From contig JAIYCQ010000014.1 in NCBI GenBank assembly GCA_027487945.1, positions 1-64,000 on the forward strand: a DNA stretch of 64,000 nt, written 5' to 3'. The stretch is from Caulobacteraceae bacterium. Lineage in GTDB: Bacteria > Pseudomonadota > Alphaproteobacteria > Caulobacterales > Caulobacteraceae. The position numbers and the translations under genes were made by a program. The notes below the pieces were generated by a model. The model worked only from the letters and a program-made list of their open reading frames with translations. It did not search any database and was not told where the DNA came from. Positions 38,982 through 47,664 of the stretch are shown one piece after another (the first letter of the stretch is position 1; each line of letters opens with the position of its first letter).

Positions 38982-40123
38982 TCGCCGCCGCCGTCAGCGA
39001 CTATCGCGAGCTGGCGCGGCGCCGCCTGCCCAGGCTGCTGTTCGACTACATCGACGGCGGCTCCTACGCCGAGGCGACCCTGCGGCGGAACGTCGAGGAC
39101 TTCGAGGGTCTGGCCCTGCGGCAGCGGGTGCTGCGCGACGTCTCGGAAATCAGCCTCTCGACGGAGCTGTTCGGACAGGCTCTGTCCATGCCGGTGATGC
39201 TCGCCCCGGTCGGGATGGCCGGCATGTACGCCCGGCGAGGGGAAGTTCAGGCGGCGCGGGCGGCGAAGGCTGCGGGCGTGCCGTTCTGCCTGTCCACGGT
39301 CGGCGTCTGCGACCTGGACGAGGTCGCCGCCGGCGCGGGTGTCGCGCCCTGGTTCCAGCTCTATATGATCCGCGACCGGGGCTACATGGCGGAGCTGCTG
39401 GCCCGGGCCAGGGCCGTGGGTTCTCCGGTGCTGGTCTTCACCGTCGACCTCCCGGTGCCGGGCGCGCGCTATCGCGACATGCGCACCGGTCTGTTCGGCG
39501 GCGCGCCGTCCCTGACCGGCGGCTTGAAGCGCGCCCTCGACGGGATCACCCACCCGCACTGGCTGATGGACGTCCAGCTGGGCGGAAAGCCGCATGTGTT
39601 CGGCAACCTTGCCGCCGCCATCCCCGAGGCGAAGGGCATGGCCGAGTTCTGGCCCTGGGTGACGAAGAACTTCGACCCTCGCCTGACCTGGAAGGATCTG
39701 GAGTGGATCCGCACCCATTGGGACGGCCCCATCGTCATCAAGGGCATCCTCGACCCCGAGGACGCGCGTGAGGCGGTCAAGGTCGGCGCCGACGGCATCG
39801 TCGTCTCCAACCACGGCGGGCGCCAGCTGGACGGCGTGCTGTCGGGCGTCCGCGCCCTGCCGCCGATCGCCGAGGCGGTGGGCGATGACCTGACCATCCT
39901 GATGGATGGCGGGGTGCGCTCGGGCCTCGACGTGGTCAAGGCGCTGGCGCTCGGCGCCAAGGCCTGCCTGATCGGCCGCCCCTGGGCCTGGGCCCTGGGC
40001 GCCCGGGGCGAGGCCGGCGTCGCGCACGTGCTCGACATCCTGCGTCAGGAGATGACGATGGCCATGGCGTTGACCGGATGCACCGACGTGGCCCGGGCGA
40101 ACCGGGACCTGCTGGCCTCCTGA
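38978..40123 (+). CDS. lldD: FMN-dependent L-lactate dehydrogenase
   Basis: A 381-residue alpha-hydroxy-acid dehydrogenase, close to E. coli LldD throughout: FDYIDGGSYAEATLRRNVED at the start, MLAPVGMAGMYARRGEVQAA, FQLYMIRDRGYM, and the catalytic His in SNHGGRQLDGV with the FMN phosphate site MDGGVRSGLDV. It oxidises L-lactate to pyruvate and passes electrons to the quinone pool at the inner membrane. It overlaps the phytase-like gene by four bases. Neither a lactate permease nor an LldR regulator is adjacent. Confidence 0.94.
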   Translation: MIAAAVSDYRELARRRLPRLLFDYIDGGSYAEATLRRNVEDFEGLALRQRVLRDVSEISLSTELFGQALSMPVMLAPVGMAGMYARRGEVQAARAAKAAGVPFCLSTVGVCDLDEVAAGAGVAPWFQLYMIRDRGYMAELLARARAVGSPVLVFTVDLPVPGARYRDMRTGLFGGAPSLTGGLKRALDGITHPHWLMDVQLGGKPHVFGNLAAAIPEAKGMAEFWPWVTKNFDPRLTWKDLEWIRTHWDGPIVIKGILDPEDAREAVKVGADGIVVSNHGGRQLDGVLSGVRALPPIAEAVGDDLTILMDGGVRSGLDVVKALALGAKACLIGRPWAWALGARGEAGVAHVLDILRQEMTMAMALTGCTDVARANRDLLAS

Positions 40124-40165
40124 TTGCCGCGCCGCACCCAAGAAAGGTGCAATGCAACATAATCG

Positions 40166-40193
40166 TTGATAACCTTCAGAAACGCGCTAAATA
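40166..40193 (+). promoter_or_regulatory. Caulobacter-type promoter of the UrcA-like gene
   Basis: TTGATAA (40166-40172), a 13-bp spacer, then GCTAAATA (40186-40193) resembles the Caulobacter housekeeping pattern TTGaCgS-N10-14-GCTANAWC. The leader would be about 85-90 bases. Confidence 0.5.
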
Positions 40194-40288
40194 GGGATTC
40201 GATGGTTCAAGACGGACGATGAGCCGCATCCATCAGGGGAAGCGTGCCGGAAGCGGTTGAAACCCAACCCCTTTCGGGAGTGCTTATT

Positions 40289-40600
40289 GTGACCAAGTTC
40301 AAGAAGACCCTCGTGGCCGTCCTCGCCGCCGCCGCCGCTGGCGCCGCCGGTTTCGCCGGCGCCGCCGAGATCCGCGTCCCGGTGGCCGGCAAGTCGACCG
40401 AGCAGCTGCACGCCGACATCGTCAAGGCCGCCAACAGCGCCTGCTGGGCCGACCTGAAGGGCGAGCCGCTGGCCGGCTACATCTACCCGGAATGCGTCCG
40501 TCGCAGCGTCGCCCGCGCCGTGGCCCAGATCGGCGATGCCGAGCTGGCCTCCTACGCGGCCCGCACGCCGGCCACCTCGGTCAGCTACGCCGCTCGCTAA
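40289..40600 (+). CDS. Secreted UrcA-like small protein
   Basis: A 103-residue protein with GTG start and GGGAG nine bases upstream. A signal peptide (KKTLVAVLAAAAAGAAGFAG, cleavage near residue 26) is followed by an UrcA-like pattern: EQLHADIVKAANSACW, a second Cys in YIYPECVRRSVARAVAQIG and a short tail. The two Cys probably form a disulfide in the periplasm. UrcA proteins are common in alphaproteobacteria and have no known function. The gene is monocistronic, with a promoter upstream and a perfect terminator downstream. Confidence 0.68.
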   Translation: MTKFKKTLVAVLAAAAAGAAGFAGAAEIRVPVAGKSTEQLHADIVKAANSACWADLKGEPLAGYIYPECVRRSVARAVAQIGDAELASYAARTPATSVSYAAR

Positions 40601-40625
40601 CGCGACGCGGACAGCCGAAAACGAA

Positions 40626-40659
40626 GAAGGCCCGCGGGATCATCCCGCGGGCCTTTTTT
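40626..40659 (+). terminator. Rho-independent terminator
   Basis: GGCCCGCGGGAT and ATCCCGCGGGCC form a perfect 12-bp stem with a 2-nt centre, flanked by AA and followed by six T. Confidence 0.95.
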
Positions 40660-40687
40660 CGTACGGTGCGTCCGGTAAAGGCGCGGC

Positions 40688-40984
40688 TCAGGCCGCCGCC
40701 TTCTCCGCCAGCTTCGCCTTGACCTGGCGCTTGATCTTCAGGGCGCGGGGCGACAGGGCCTCGTCCTTGGCGCCGACCAGGAACACGTCCAGGCCGCCGC
40801 GGAAGTCCAGCGTGCGCAGCGCCGCATTGGTGATGCGGAGCTTGAACGACTGGCCGAGCGCTTCGGACTGAAGCGTGGCGGGCGACAGCGCGGGCAGGAA
40901 GCGGCGCTTCGTCTTGATGTTGGAGTGGCTCACGTTGTGACCGACCATCGGTCCAACACCAGTGAGTTCGCAGCGGCGCGACAT
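40688..40984 (-). CDS. rpmB: 50S ribosomal protein L28
   Basis: A 98-residue bL28 starting [20 protein letters not shown], with [12 protein letters not shown] and a Lys/Ala-rich C-terminus, the long form typical of alphaproteobacteria. An in-frame upstream extension to 41092 is not conserved. It stands alone, without the rpmG partner seen in many bacteria. The strong hairpin at 40626-40659, read from this strand, could also end rpmB transcription. Confidence 0.97.
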   Translation of the reverse strand: MSRRCELTGVGPMVGHNVSHSNIKTKRRFLPALSPATLQSEALGQSFKLRITNAALRTLDFRGGLDVFLVGAKDEALSPRALKIKRQVKAKLAEKAAA

Positions 40985-41088
40985 GGAAGCGACCTTCGCA
41001 TAAAGAAATCGGGCGCGGGAAAGCAGGGCTTCCACGCGAGAGGGAGCGGTATAGGCAGAGAGTCCTCGGGCGTCAAGTTTGGAGTCGC

Positions 41089-41430
41089 TCACCCCTGTTC
41101 CGCCAAGGTCTCGGCCGCCCAGCGTTCCGCGAAGGCGTTGAGCGGCAGGAACTGGTCGAGCAGTTCCCTGCCCAGCGGAGTCAGAGCGTAGCCGTGCCGA
41201 TGCTCGAGGGTGATCAGCCCCGCCGCGCGCAGCTCGGACATGCGGGATTGCAGGACGGTCGGTGAAACATCGTCACAGGCCTCGCGCAGCTGGCGGGATG
41301 TCAGCCAGCCGTCCCGCAGCTCCCAGATCACCCGCAGCGCCCAGCGGCGGCCCAGCAGGTCCAGCAGCGCCATGACCGGGCGGCCGGTGCGTGATCCGCG
41401 CACGGTCCGCCGGGGCCTCGCCTCAACCAT
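41089..41430 (-). CDS. HxlR-family transcriptional regulator
   Basis: A 113-residue winged-helix protein. [20 protein letters not shown], then [20 protein letters not shown] (recognition helix) and [20 protein letters not shown] (wing) are typical of HxlR. These regulators respond to aldehydes, quinones or redox signals. ATG 41430 was chosen; another in-frame ATG at 41463 would place translation inside the inverted repeat. It is divergent from the carboxymuconolactone decarboxylase-like gene, which is its likely target. Confidence 0.87.
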   Translation of the reverse strand: MVEARPRRTVRGSRTGRPVMALLDLLGRRWALRVIWELRDGWLTSRQLREACDDVSPTVLQSRMSELRAAGLITLEHRHGYALTPLGRELLDQFLPLNAFAERWAAETLAEQG

Positions 41431-41451
41431 ACTTGACTCCGCTATTATTTC

Positions 41452-41471
41452 TGTAGCAAACACTCGCTACG
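41452..41471. promoter_or_regulatory. Candidate HxlR operator
   Basis: GTAGC (41453-41457) and GCTAC (41466-41470) are an inverted repeat with 8-bp spacing, in the 66-bp gap between the divergent HxlR and CMD-family genes. An HxlR dimer could bind here and control both. Confidence 0.5.
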
Positions 41472-41496
41472 GAAATCGTAACAAGGAGACAGACCC

Positions 41497-42033
41497 GTGC
41501 CAAGGATCACGCCCCTGACCGCGCCCTACGCTGACGACGTCCGGAAGAGCTTCGACGCCATCATGCCGCCGGGCGCCGATCCGCTGGTCCTGTTCCGCAC
41601 CCTGGCGACCAGCCAGCGGCATTGGCGGAAGTTCCGGGCCGGATCCCTGCTGGACCGTGGGCCCCTCTCCCTTCGCGAGCGCGAGATCATTATCGACCGC
41701 ACCTGCGCCCTCGCCGGCTGCGAATACGAGTGGGGCGTCCACATCACCGCCTTCGCGAAGGCCGCCGGCCTGACGGACGACCAGGTGGCCGCCACGGTCA
41801 GCGGCGCGCGCGGCAGCTGGTCGCCGGCCGAGGTGGCGCTGTTGGACGCCGTCGAAGCGCTGCATGACAGGGCGACGCTGGACGAGGCCGAGTGGGCGTC
41901 CCTCCGCGGGCACTATGAAGAGGACCAGATCCTGGAGGTTCTGCTGCTCTGCGGATTCTACAGGACAGTGGCCTATGTCTCGAATGGCCTGGCGTTGCCG
42001 TTGGAACCCGCAGCCGCCCGATTTCCGGCTTGA
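41497..42033 (+). CDS. Carboxymuconolactone decarboxylase/AhpD-like protein
   Basis: A 178-residue protein of the CMD family. The conserved helix-turn region is REREIIIDRTCALAGCEYEW followed by GVHITAFAKAAGL. The CxxC of AhpD peroxidases is replaced by a single Cys (ALAGCEYEW), so an AhpD-type peroxidase is unlikely. GTG start with AAGGAG eight bases before it. It is divergent from an HxlR regulator and probably controlled by it. The reaction may be a decarboxylation or a stress-related one; it is not proven. Confidence 0.85.
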   Translation: MPRITPLTAPYADDVRKSFDAIMPPGADPLVLFRTLATSQRHWRKFRAGSLLDRGPLSLREREIIIDRTCALAGCEYEWGVHITAFAKAAGLTDDQVAATVSGARGSWSPAEVALLDAVEALHDRATLDEAEWASLRGHYEEDQILEVLLLCGFYRTVAYVSNGLALPLEPAAARFPA

Positions 42034-42049
42034 GCGCGAAACACTCGTA

Positions 42050-42150
42050 TGGTTAATCCATATTAAGATACAATAGCTTGTGGCGAACATCTGAGGAACT
42101 GGCCCAGATCGCCGATTCGGTCCTGATTCGTTGCCGTCCTGTCCCGCCGG
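42050..42150 (+). repeat. Direct repeat copy 1, downstream of the CMD-like gene
   Basis: About 100 bp that aligns in the same orientation with 42813-42910. Shared blocks in order: GGTTAA, GATACAATA, TTG, G(C/T)GAACA, TCGCCGATTCGGTCC, GATTCGTT, CTGT, CGCCG. It lies between the CMD-like stop and the DUF1080 stop. Confidence 0.7.
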
Positions 42151-42172
42151 GCGTTAACCTCTTGAACGGCGG

Positions 42173-42751
42173 TCAGATTTCCCGGATCTCGACCCTGCGG
42201 AACCTTACGGTCCCCGCCCCGTACTGCAGGGCGATCGGCCCCTCGGCATGCGCCGTGTCACGAACCCCGTCGACGGTCGTCACCCCGTTGAACACGACAG
42301 ACAGCACCGGCCCACGGGCGCTGATCTCCAGCAGGTTCCACCGGCCGCCGGCCTTTGGCATCGGCGAGACCGGCGCGATGTCGACGATGGCGCCGGTACC
42401 GTAGGTCGGGTCCGGCCTCTGGTCGAAGAGGTTGATCTCGTAGGCGTTGGCCGGCGAGACCCGGGCCCGGTCCGAACAGCGGATGAAGATGCCGGAGTTG
42501 GCGTCCGGGCTGACCCAGATCTCGGCCCGCAGCTCGAAGTCGCGGAAGCTGTCCCGCGAGACCAGAAAGCTCATGCCACCCCGGTCCGCGGAGATCGCAC
42601 CGTCCGCCAGCGTCCAGTTGGCGTCGCCCATGGACGACCAGCCGTCGAGACTGGTCCCGTCGAACAGGACCGCGAACGGCTTCCCGGCACGAGCCGGCGT
42701 GGCCAGCGCCACGGCGGCAAGGCCCAGGATGACGGTGCGACGGTCGGTCAT
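42173..42751 (-). CDS. DUF1080 (3-keto-disaccharide hydrolase-like) protein, exported
   Basis: A 192-residue protein with an N-terminal signal (RRTVILGLAAVALATPARAG, cleavage near residue 22). The mature part is a concanavalin-like beta-sandwich typical of DUF1080: FDGTSLDGWSSMGDANWTLADG at the start (quoted in part), then FELRAEIWVSPDANSGIFIR and VFNGVTTVDGVRDT. Some members hydrolyse 3-keto-glycosides. It is divergent from the amidohydrolase gene and bracketed by two ~100-bp direct repeats, which suggests insertion or duplication of this gene. Confidence 0.84.
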   Translation of the reverse strand: MTDRRTVILGLAAVALATPARAGKPFAVLFDGTSLDGWSSMGDANWTLADGAISADRGGMSFLVSRDSFRDFELRAEIWVSPDANSGIFIRCSDRARVSPANAYEINLFDQRPDPTYGTGAIVDIAPVSPMPKAGGRWNLLEISARGPVLSVVFNGVTTVDGVRDTAHAEGPIALQYGAGTVRFRRVEIREI

Positions 42752-42812
42752 GGCGCTTCCCCCTTCCCGCCAGCATCGTCGCCAGGGCGGGGTCCTGCAA
42801 CAGTTTGGGATT

Positions 42813-42910
42813 GTGGTTAACAGGCTATAGGATACAATATGTTGCGGTGAACAAATCCCGAATCGGACGAAGTCGCCGATTCGGTCCCGATTCGTTTCGC
42901 CCCTGTTCGC
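42813..42910 (+). repeat. Direct repeat copy 2, before the amidohydrolase gene
   Basis: The partner of 42050-42150. In this copy CCGAATCGG (42858-42866) and CCGATTCGG (42876-42884) also form a perfect 9-bp hairpin. GATACAATA could serve as a -10 element. Confidence 0.7.
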
Positions 42911-43033
42911 CGATCCCGTCCCTGCCGTTAATCCGCCCGCTCCGCTGCGTTGACGGCGGACCGTCCCGCGTCCAAGCCTGACGGCGTGCGGTTCAGGATC
43001 TGTCCGGAGCCGGTTCGCTGTCGGAGTCCCGCC

Positions 43034-44695
43034 ATGGGCCGTGTCCTTGCTCTCCTCGTCACCGCCTGGTGCCTCGTGACGGCTCCGGCCGCCCAGGCGC
43101 AGGAGGCTGGCTTCCTGATCTTCGGCGGGCCGATCCACACCGGTCGCGAGTCGGGCGATCCGGCGCCGGAGGCCCTGGTCGTACGGGACGGCAAGGTCGC
43201 CTTCGCCGGACGCCTGGTCGAGGCTCGCAAGATCGCGAAAGACCTGCCGCAAATCGACCTCAAGGGCGCTGCCGCCTACCCGGGGTTCATCGATTCCCAC
43301 GTCCACCTCACGGGCGTCGGTCAGCGCGAGATGACGCTGAACCTGGATCAGGTCGCCTCGGTCGCGGACCTCGTCGCCGTGGTGAAGGCCTGGGACGCGA
43401 CCTATCCGGGCGCAGGTCCCCTGACCGGTCGCGGCTGGATCGAGACCCACTGGCCGGAGAAGCGCTTCCCGACCCGCGCCGACCTCGACGCGGTCTCGAC
43501 CACCCGTCCCATCGTCCTTGGCCGGTCGGACGGCCATGCCACGGTGCTCAACACAGCGGCGCTGAAGCTGGCCGGCATCACCCGCGACACCCCGGATCCG
43601 GCCGGCGGCCGGATCGAGCGCGACGCCTCGGGCGAGGCGACCGGCATGCTGATCGACACCGCCCAGAGCCTGATCCGGGCCAAACTGCCCCAGATGTCCT
43701 ACGAGACCCGCAAGGAGGCGCTGGCCCGGGGCGCGGCGCTCTACGCCGCCAGGGGCTGGACGCGTGGGGTGAACATGAGCACCAGCGCCGAGGACGTGAA
43801 GGCCCTGTTCGAACTGGCCGCCGAGGGCCGGCTGCCGATCCGCGTCGATATCTTCATGACTCCGGAGGATTCGGCGGAGGTGCTGAAGTGGGGTCCGTAC
43901 CAGGACCCGACCGGTCTGGTCCGGGTCCGGGGCGTGAAGCTTTACATGGACGGCGCCCTGGGCTCGCGCGGCGCGGCGCTCAAGGCGCCCTACAGCGATC
44001 GGGCGGACACGTCGGGCCTGGTGATCGCCGAGCATGATCCGACACTGGCGCTGATGAAGCGCGCGCTGGACGTCCGCGCCCAGATCGCGTTCCACGCCAT
44101 CGGGGATCGTGCGAACCGCATGGCTCTGGACTGGATGGTCGAGGCCTTTCGGACCAACGGGCCCGGCGCGGCCCAGGTCGTCTGGCGCATCGAGCACGCC
44201 CAGATCATTGATCCGGGCGACATCGCCTGGTTCCACAAAAGCGGCGTCGTCGCTTCCATGCAGCCGTCACACGCCATCGGCGACTTCTACTTCGCCCCGG
44301 CGCGGCTGGGCGACGGGCGCCTCACCGGCGCCTATGCCTGGCAGACCTTGCTCGAAGAGGGTGTCGTCGTGGCCGGCGGCACGGACGCCCCGGTCGAGGT
44401 CGGCGATCCGCGGATCGAGTTCTACGCCGCCGCCATCCGCAAGGACCTGCAGGGTCGGTCGGGCCCTGACTGGCGCCCCGAAGAGGCCCTGTCCCGCGAC
44501 GATGCCCTGTACCTGTTCACCGGCGCCGGGGCCTACGCAGTGATGGACAAGGCGGCCGGGGCGCTGAAGCCCGGCGCCGCCGCCGACATCACCATTTTCT
44601 CGGCAGATATCCTCACCATCCCCGAGGCCGACATCCTCACCGTGAAGCCTCTGCTGACCATCGTCGCCGGAAAGATCGTTCACGACGGACGGTAG
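43034..44695 (+). CDS. Exported amidohydrolase (family 3, YtcJ-like)
   Basis: A 553-residue protein with a Sec signal peptide (VLALLVTAWCLVTAPAAQAQ, cleavage near residue 21). The amidohydrolase fold shows the metal site GFIDSHVHLTG, then GVKLYMDGALGSRGAALKAP, FHAIGDRANRMALDWM, RIEHAQII and GGTDAPVEVGDPRIEFYAA. Family 3 enzymes hydrolyse N-acyl or formyl bonds in various small molecules. The start at 43034 (GGAG upstream) matches the signal peptide; the frame is open further upstream but lies in the repeat region. The 5' region contains direct repeat copy 2. Confidence 0.9.
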   Translation: MGRVLALLVTAWCLVTAPAAQAQEAGFLIFGGPIHTGRESGDPAPEALVVRDGKVAFAGRLVEARKIAKDLPQIDLKGAAAYPGFIDSHVHLTGVGQREMTLNLDQVASVADLVAVVKAWDATYPGAGPLTGRGWIETHWPEKRFPTRADLDAVSTTRPIVLGRSDGHATVLNTAALKLAGITRDTPDPAGGRIERDASGEATGMLIDTAQSLIRAKLPQMSYETRKEALARGAALYAARGWTRGVNMSTSAEDVKALFELAAEGRLPIRVDIFMTPEDSAEVLKWGPYQDPTGLVRVRGVKLYMDGALGSRGAALKAPYSDRADTSGLVIAEHDPTLALMKRALDVRAQIAFHAIGDRANRMALDWMVEAFRTNGPGAAQVVWRIEHAQIIDPGDIAWFHKSGVVASMQPSHAIGDFYFAPARLGDGRLTGAYAWQTLLEEGVVVAGGTDAPVEVGDPRIEFYAAAIRKDLQGRSGPDWRPEEALSRDDALYLFTGAGAYAVMDKAAGALKPGAAADITIFSADILTIPEADILTVKPLLTIVAGKIVHDGR

Positions 44696-44743
44696 GGCCG
44701 CCCCGCCCTTGTCGACCTGCCCCGACTCCCCCACCTTTTCGGC

Positions 44744-47266
44744 ATGAGCGACCGATCCACAGGGCGGGCGGAACACAGGCTGGTGGCGGTCCTCGGCCCG
44801 ACCAACACCGGCAAGACCCATCTCGCCGTCGAGCGGATGCTCGGCCACCACAGCGGCATGATCGGCCTGCCGCTTCGCCTGCTGGCGCGCGAGATCTACG
44901 ACCGGATCGTCAAGCTCAAGGGCGCGCGCGAAGTGGCCCTGATCACCGGCGAGGAAAAGATCGTCCCGCCGCGCGCCAACTATTTCGTCTGTACGGTCGA
45001 GGCGATGCCGCTGGGCCGCGAGGTTGATTTCCTGGCCATCGACGAGATCCAGCTCTGCGCCGATCCCGAGCGCGGCCACGTCTTCACCCACCGCCTGCTG
45101 CACGCCCGGGGCAAGTCCGAGACCATGCTGCTGGGGGCCGGAACCATGGCGCCGCTGATCCGCCGCCTGCTCCCCCAGGCCGAGATCGTCAGCCGGGAAC
45201 GGTTCTCGTCCCTGCGCTACACCGGCAGCAAGAAGCTGACCCGCCTGCCCAGGCGGACCGCCATCGTGGCCTTCAGCGCCGACGACGTCTACGCCATCGC
45301 CGAGCTGATCCGCCGCCAGCGCGGCGGGGCGGCGGTGGTCATGGGATCGCTCAGCCCGCGCACCCGCAACGCCCAGGTCGCCCTCTACCAGTCCGGCGAG
45401 GTCGACTTCCTGGTGGCCACTGACGCCATCGGCATGGGCCTGAACATGGACGTCGACCACGTCGCCTTCGCCGGCCTGCGCAAGTTCGACGGCAAGAAGA
45501 CCCGCTACCTGCACCCGCAGGAGATCGGCCAGATCGCCGGTCGCGCCGGTCGCCATATCCGCGACGGGACCTTCGGCGTCACCGGCGAGGCCGAGGAGAT
45601 GGACGAGGATCTGGTCGGCGCGGTGGAAAACCACGAGTTCCAGCCCGTCCAGAGCGCCGAGTGGCGAAACCACCGCCTCGACTTCGCCAACCTGCCCTCG
45701 CTGATCCGCTCCCTCGACGCCAGACCACCCCGCGAGGGACTTATGCTGTCGGCCGAGGCGATCGACGAGAAGGCCCTCAAGCGCCTGGCCGAGGACGAGG
45801 ACATCATCCACCGGGTCAGGGACCGCGCAGCGCTGGAGCGGCTGTGGGAGGTCTGCCAGACGCCGGACTTCCGCAAACAGACGCCCGACGAGCACCTCCG
45901 GCTGGTCCGCGCCCTGTTCGACGCCCTGACCACTGGCCGCCGCCGGGTGCCCAACGACTGGATGGCCGGACAGTTCAACGGGCTGGACCGCACCGAGGGC
46001 GAGATCGACACCCTGGCGACGCGGCTGGCCGGGGTGCGGACCCTGACCTACATCGCCAACCGGCCCAACTGGCTGCACGACCCGGCCCACTGGCAGGGCG
46101 TCACCCGCGCGCTGGAGGACCGGCTCAGCGACGCGCTGCACGAGAAGCTGATGGCCCGGTTCATCGACCGCCGGACCAGCGCCCTGATGCGGCAGCTGGG
46201 CGAGCGCGGCGAACTGCTGGCCGGCGTCGGCGAGGACGGGGCGGTCACCGTGGAGGGCCACTTCGTCGGCCGCCTGAACGGCCTCGCCTTCGAGGCGCCC
46301 AGAGCCGCCACCTCCCTGGAGGAAAAGGCCCTGCGGGGCGCCGCCCAGCGGGCTGTCGGCCCGGAAGTCGCCCGACGTCTCGGCCGGCTTGCGGCGGAGC
46401 CGGACGAGGCCTTCACCCTCACGCCCGACGGCGCCCTGCTCTGGCGGGGCGGCGCGGCCGGGGTGCTGGGAGCCGACGGCAAGGTGCGGCTGATCGGCGA
46501 GCTGGGCCCGGAGCCGGCGCGCGAACGGGCGCGCCAGCGACTGCAGGCCTTCCTCGCCGCCGAGCGCGAACGCCGCCTCGCGCCGCTGTCCCGGCTCGAA
46601 AGGGCCATGTCGGAAGGACGGCTGAAGGGCCTGCCGCGCGGCATTGGACATCGGCTGGTCGAGGCCGGCGGCGTCATCGACAAGCGACCGGTCGAGGCGG
46701 ATCTCAAGGCCCTGAGCCAGGGCGAGCGGCGCGCTCTGCGGGAACTGGGCGTCCGTATCGGAGCCTTCAGCGTTTTTCTGCCCCGCCTGCTGGCGGATGA
46801 GGCGCTGGCCTTCGCCCAGGCCGTCGGCGGCGGCGCCTGGAAGGGCGCGGTTGACGGGCTCGTGAAGCTGTCGGGGCCAGCGCCCGCGCCCCGGGTGCTG
46901 TCGGCGCGCGGCCTTCGCGCGGTCGGCGGCTTCGCCGTACCGGTGCTGCAGCTGGAGCGGCTCGACGACCTGATGCGCGCCGGCTTCAAGCCAGGGACGG
47001 GCATGATCCTCGCCGACGCGGCGCGGGAGGAGCTGGGCTGGAGCGAGCCGGAGGCCGAGACGATCCTGCGGGCGCTCGGCTACACCCCGACCGGACGGGC
47101 GCGGCCGCTGGCCTGGCGCCGACGCGGCGAGGCGGCAAAGCCGGAAGCCGTCAGGCCGGCGCCCGCCGGCTCGCCCTTCGCCGCTCTTGCGGAACTGCGG
47201 GTTGTGCAGCCCGCCGCGCCCGACCGCCGCCGGAAACCGCGCCGCCGCAAGGTCGCCCGTCCATGA
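44744..47266 (+). CDS. SUV3-like DEAD/DEAH RNA helicase
   Basis: An 840-residue helicase related to mitochondrial SUV3, common in alphaproteobacteria. Walker A is GPTNTGKTHLA near residue 18, the DExH-type box is AIDEIQLCADPERGHVF, and motifs V-VI are ATDAIGMGLNMDVDHVAFAG and QIAGRAGRHIRDG. A SUV3-type C-terminal domain is followed by an Ala/Arg-rich basic tail (RRRKPRRRKVARP-like end), which suits RNA binding. It probably works in RNA turnover. Its stop overlaps the S4-domain gene by four bases (ATGA). Confidence 0.9.
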   Translation: MSDRSTGRAEHRLVAVLGPTNTGKTHLAVERMLGHHSGMIGLPLRLLAREIYDRIVKLKGAREVALITGEEKIVPPRANYFVCTVEAMPLGREVDFLAIDEIQLCADPERGHVFTHRLLHARGKSETMLLGAGTMAPLIRRLLPQAEIVSRERFSSLRYTGSKKLTRLPRRTAIVAFSADDVYAIAELIRRQRGGAAVVMGSLSPRTRNAQVALYQSGEVDFLVATDAIGMGLNMDVDHVAFAGLRKFDGKKTRYLHPQEIGQIAGRAGRHIRDGTFGVTGEAEEMDEDLVGAVENHEFQPVQSAEWRNHRLDFANLPSLIRSLDARPPREGLMLSAEAIDEKALKRLAEDEDIIHRVRDRAALERLWEVCQTPDFRKQTPDEHLRLVRALFDALTTGRRRVPNDWMAGQFNGLDRTEGEIDTLATRLAGVRTLTYIANRPNWLHDPAHWQGVTRALEDRLSDALHEKLMARFIDRRTSALMRQLGERGELLAGVGEDGAVTVEGHFVGRLNGLAFEAPRAATSLEEKALRGAAQRAVGPEVARRLGRLAAEPDEAFTLTPDGALLWRGGAAGVLGADGKVRLIGELGPEPARERARQRLQAFLAAERERRLAPLSRLERAMSEGRLKGLPRGIGHRLVEAGGVIDKRPVEADLKALSQGERRALRELGVRIGAFSVFLPRLLADEALAFAQAVGGGAWKGAVDGLVKLSGPAPAPRVLSARGLRAVGGFAVPVLQLERLDDLMRAGFKPGTGMILADAAREELGWSEPEAETILRALGYTPTGRARPLAWRRRGEAAKPEAVRPAPAGSPFAALAELRVVQPAAPDRRRKPRRRKVARP

Positions 47267-47565
47267 CGGACGCGGGCTCCTGCCGGGCGGATGTCTGGCT
47301 GTGGCGGGCGCGGTTCTTCAAGACCCGTTCGATGGCGTCGCGTTTTGTCGAAGAGGGCCGTATGCGCCTGAGCAGGGCGGGATCGACCGGCCGGATCGAC
47401 AAGGCTTCGCGCGGCCTCAAGGTCGGGGACGAACTGGTGTTCGCCCTCGGCGGGCGGGTGGTGGCGATCCGGGTCGAGGCCTTCGGCGACCGCCGCGGTC
47501 CGCCGGCTGAGGCGCGCGCGCTCTATGCGCCGGCGACGCAGACGCCCCCGGAGGCGCAGGTGTAA
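47263..47565 (+). CDS. S4-domain RNA-binding protein (Hsp15/HslR-like)
   Basis: A 100-residue protein with an S4 domain: RADVWLWRARFFKTRSMASR, then RLSRAGSTGRIDKASRGLKV and GDELVFALGGRVVAIRV. This resembles HslR/Hsp15, which binds 50S subunits carrying stalled peptidyl-tRNA. It is translationally coupled to the SUV3-like helicase by a four-base overlap, so a joint role in RNA or ribosome quality control is a fair inference. Confidence 0.88.
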   Translation: MTDAGSCRADVWLWRARFFKTRSMASRFVEEGRMRLSRAGSTGRIDKASRGLKVGDELVFALGGRVVAIRVEAFGDRRGPPAEARALYAPATQTPPEAQV

Positions 47566-47664
47566 GATTTCCTGTGATGGCCAGAAGACCTCGCCGCATT
47601 GACAAGGCGGCCCCCGCCTTCGAAAAGGCGCGCGCAGCAATCGCCAGGACAGCCCCGTTCCCCG

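Noticed and set aside
40688-41092. Longer L28 reading with 36 extra N-terminal residues
   Set aside because: The extension is not part of the L28 family, and [11 protein letters not shown] is the canonical start.
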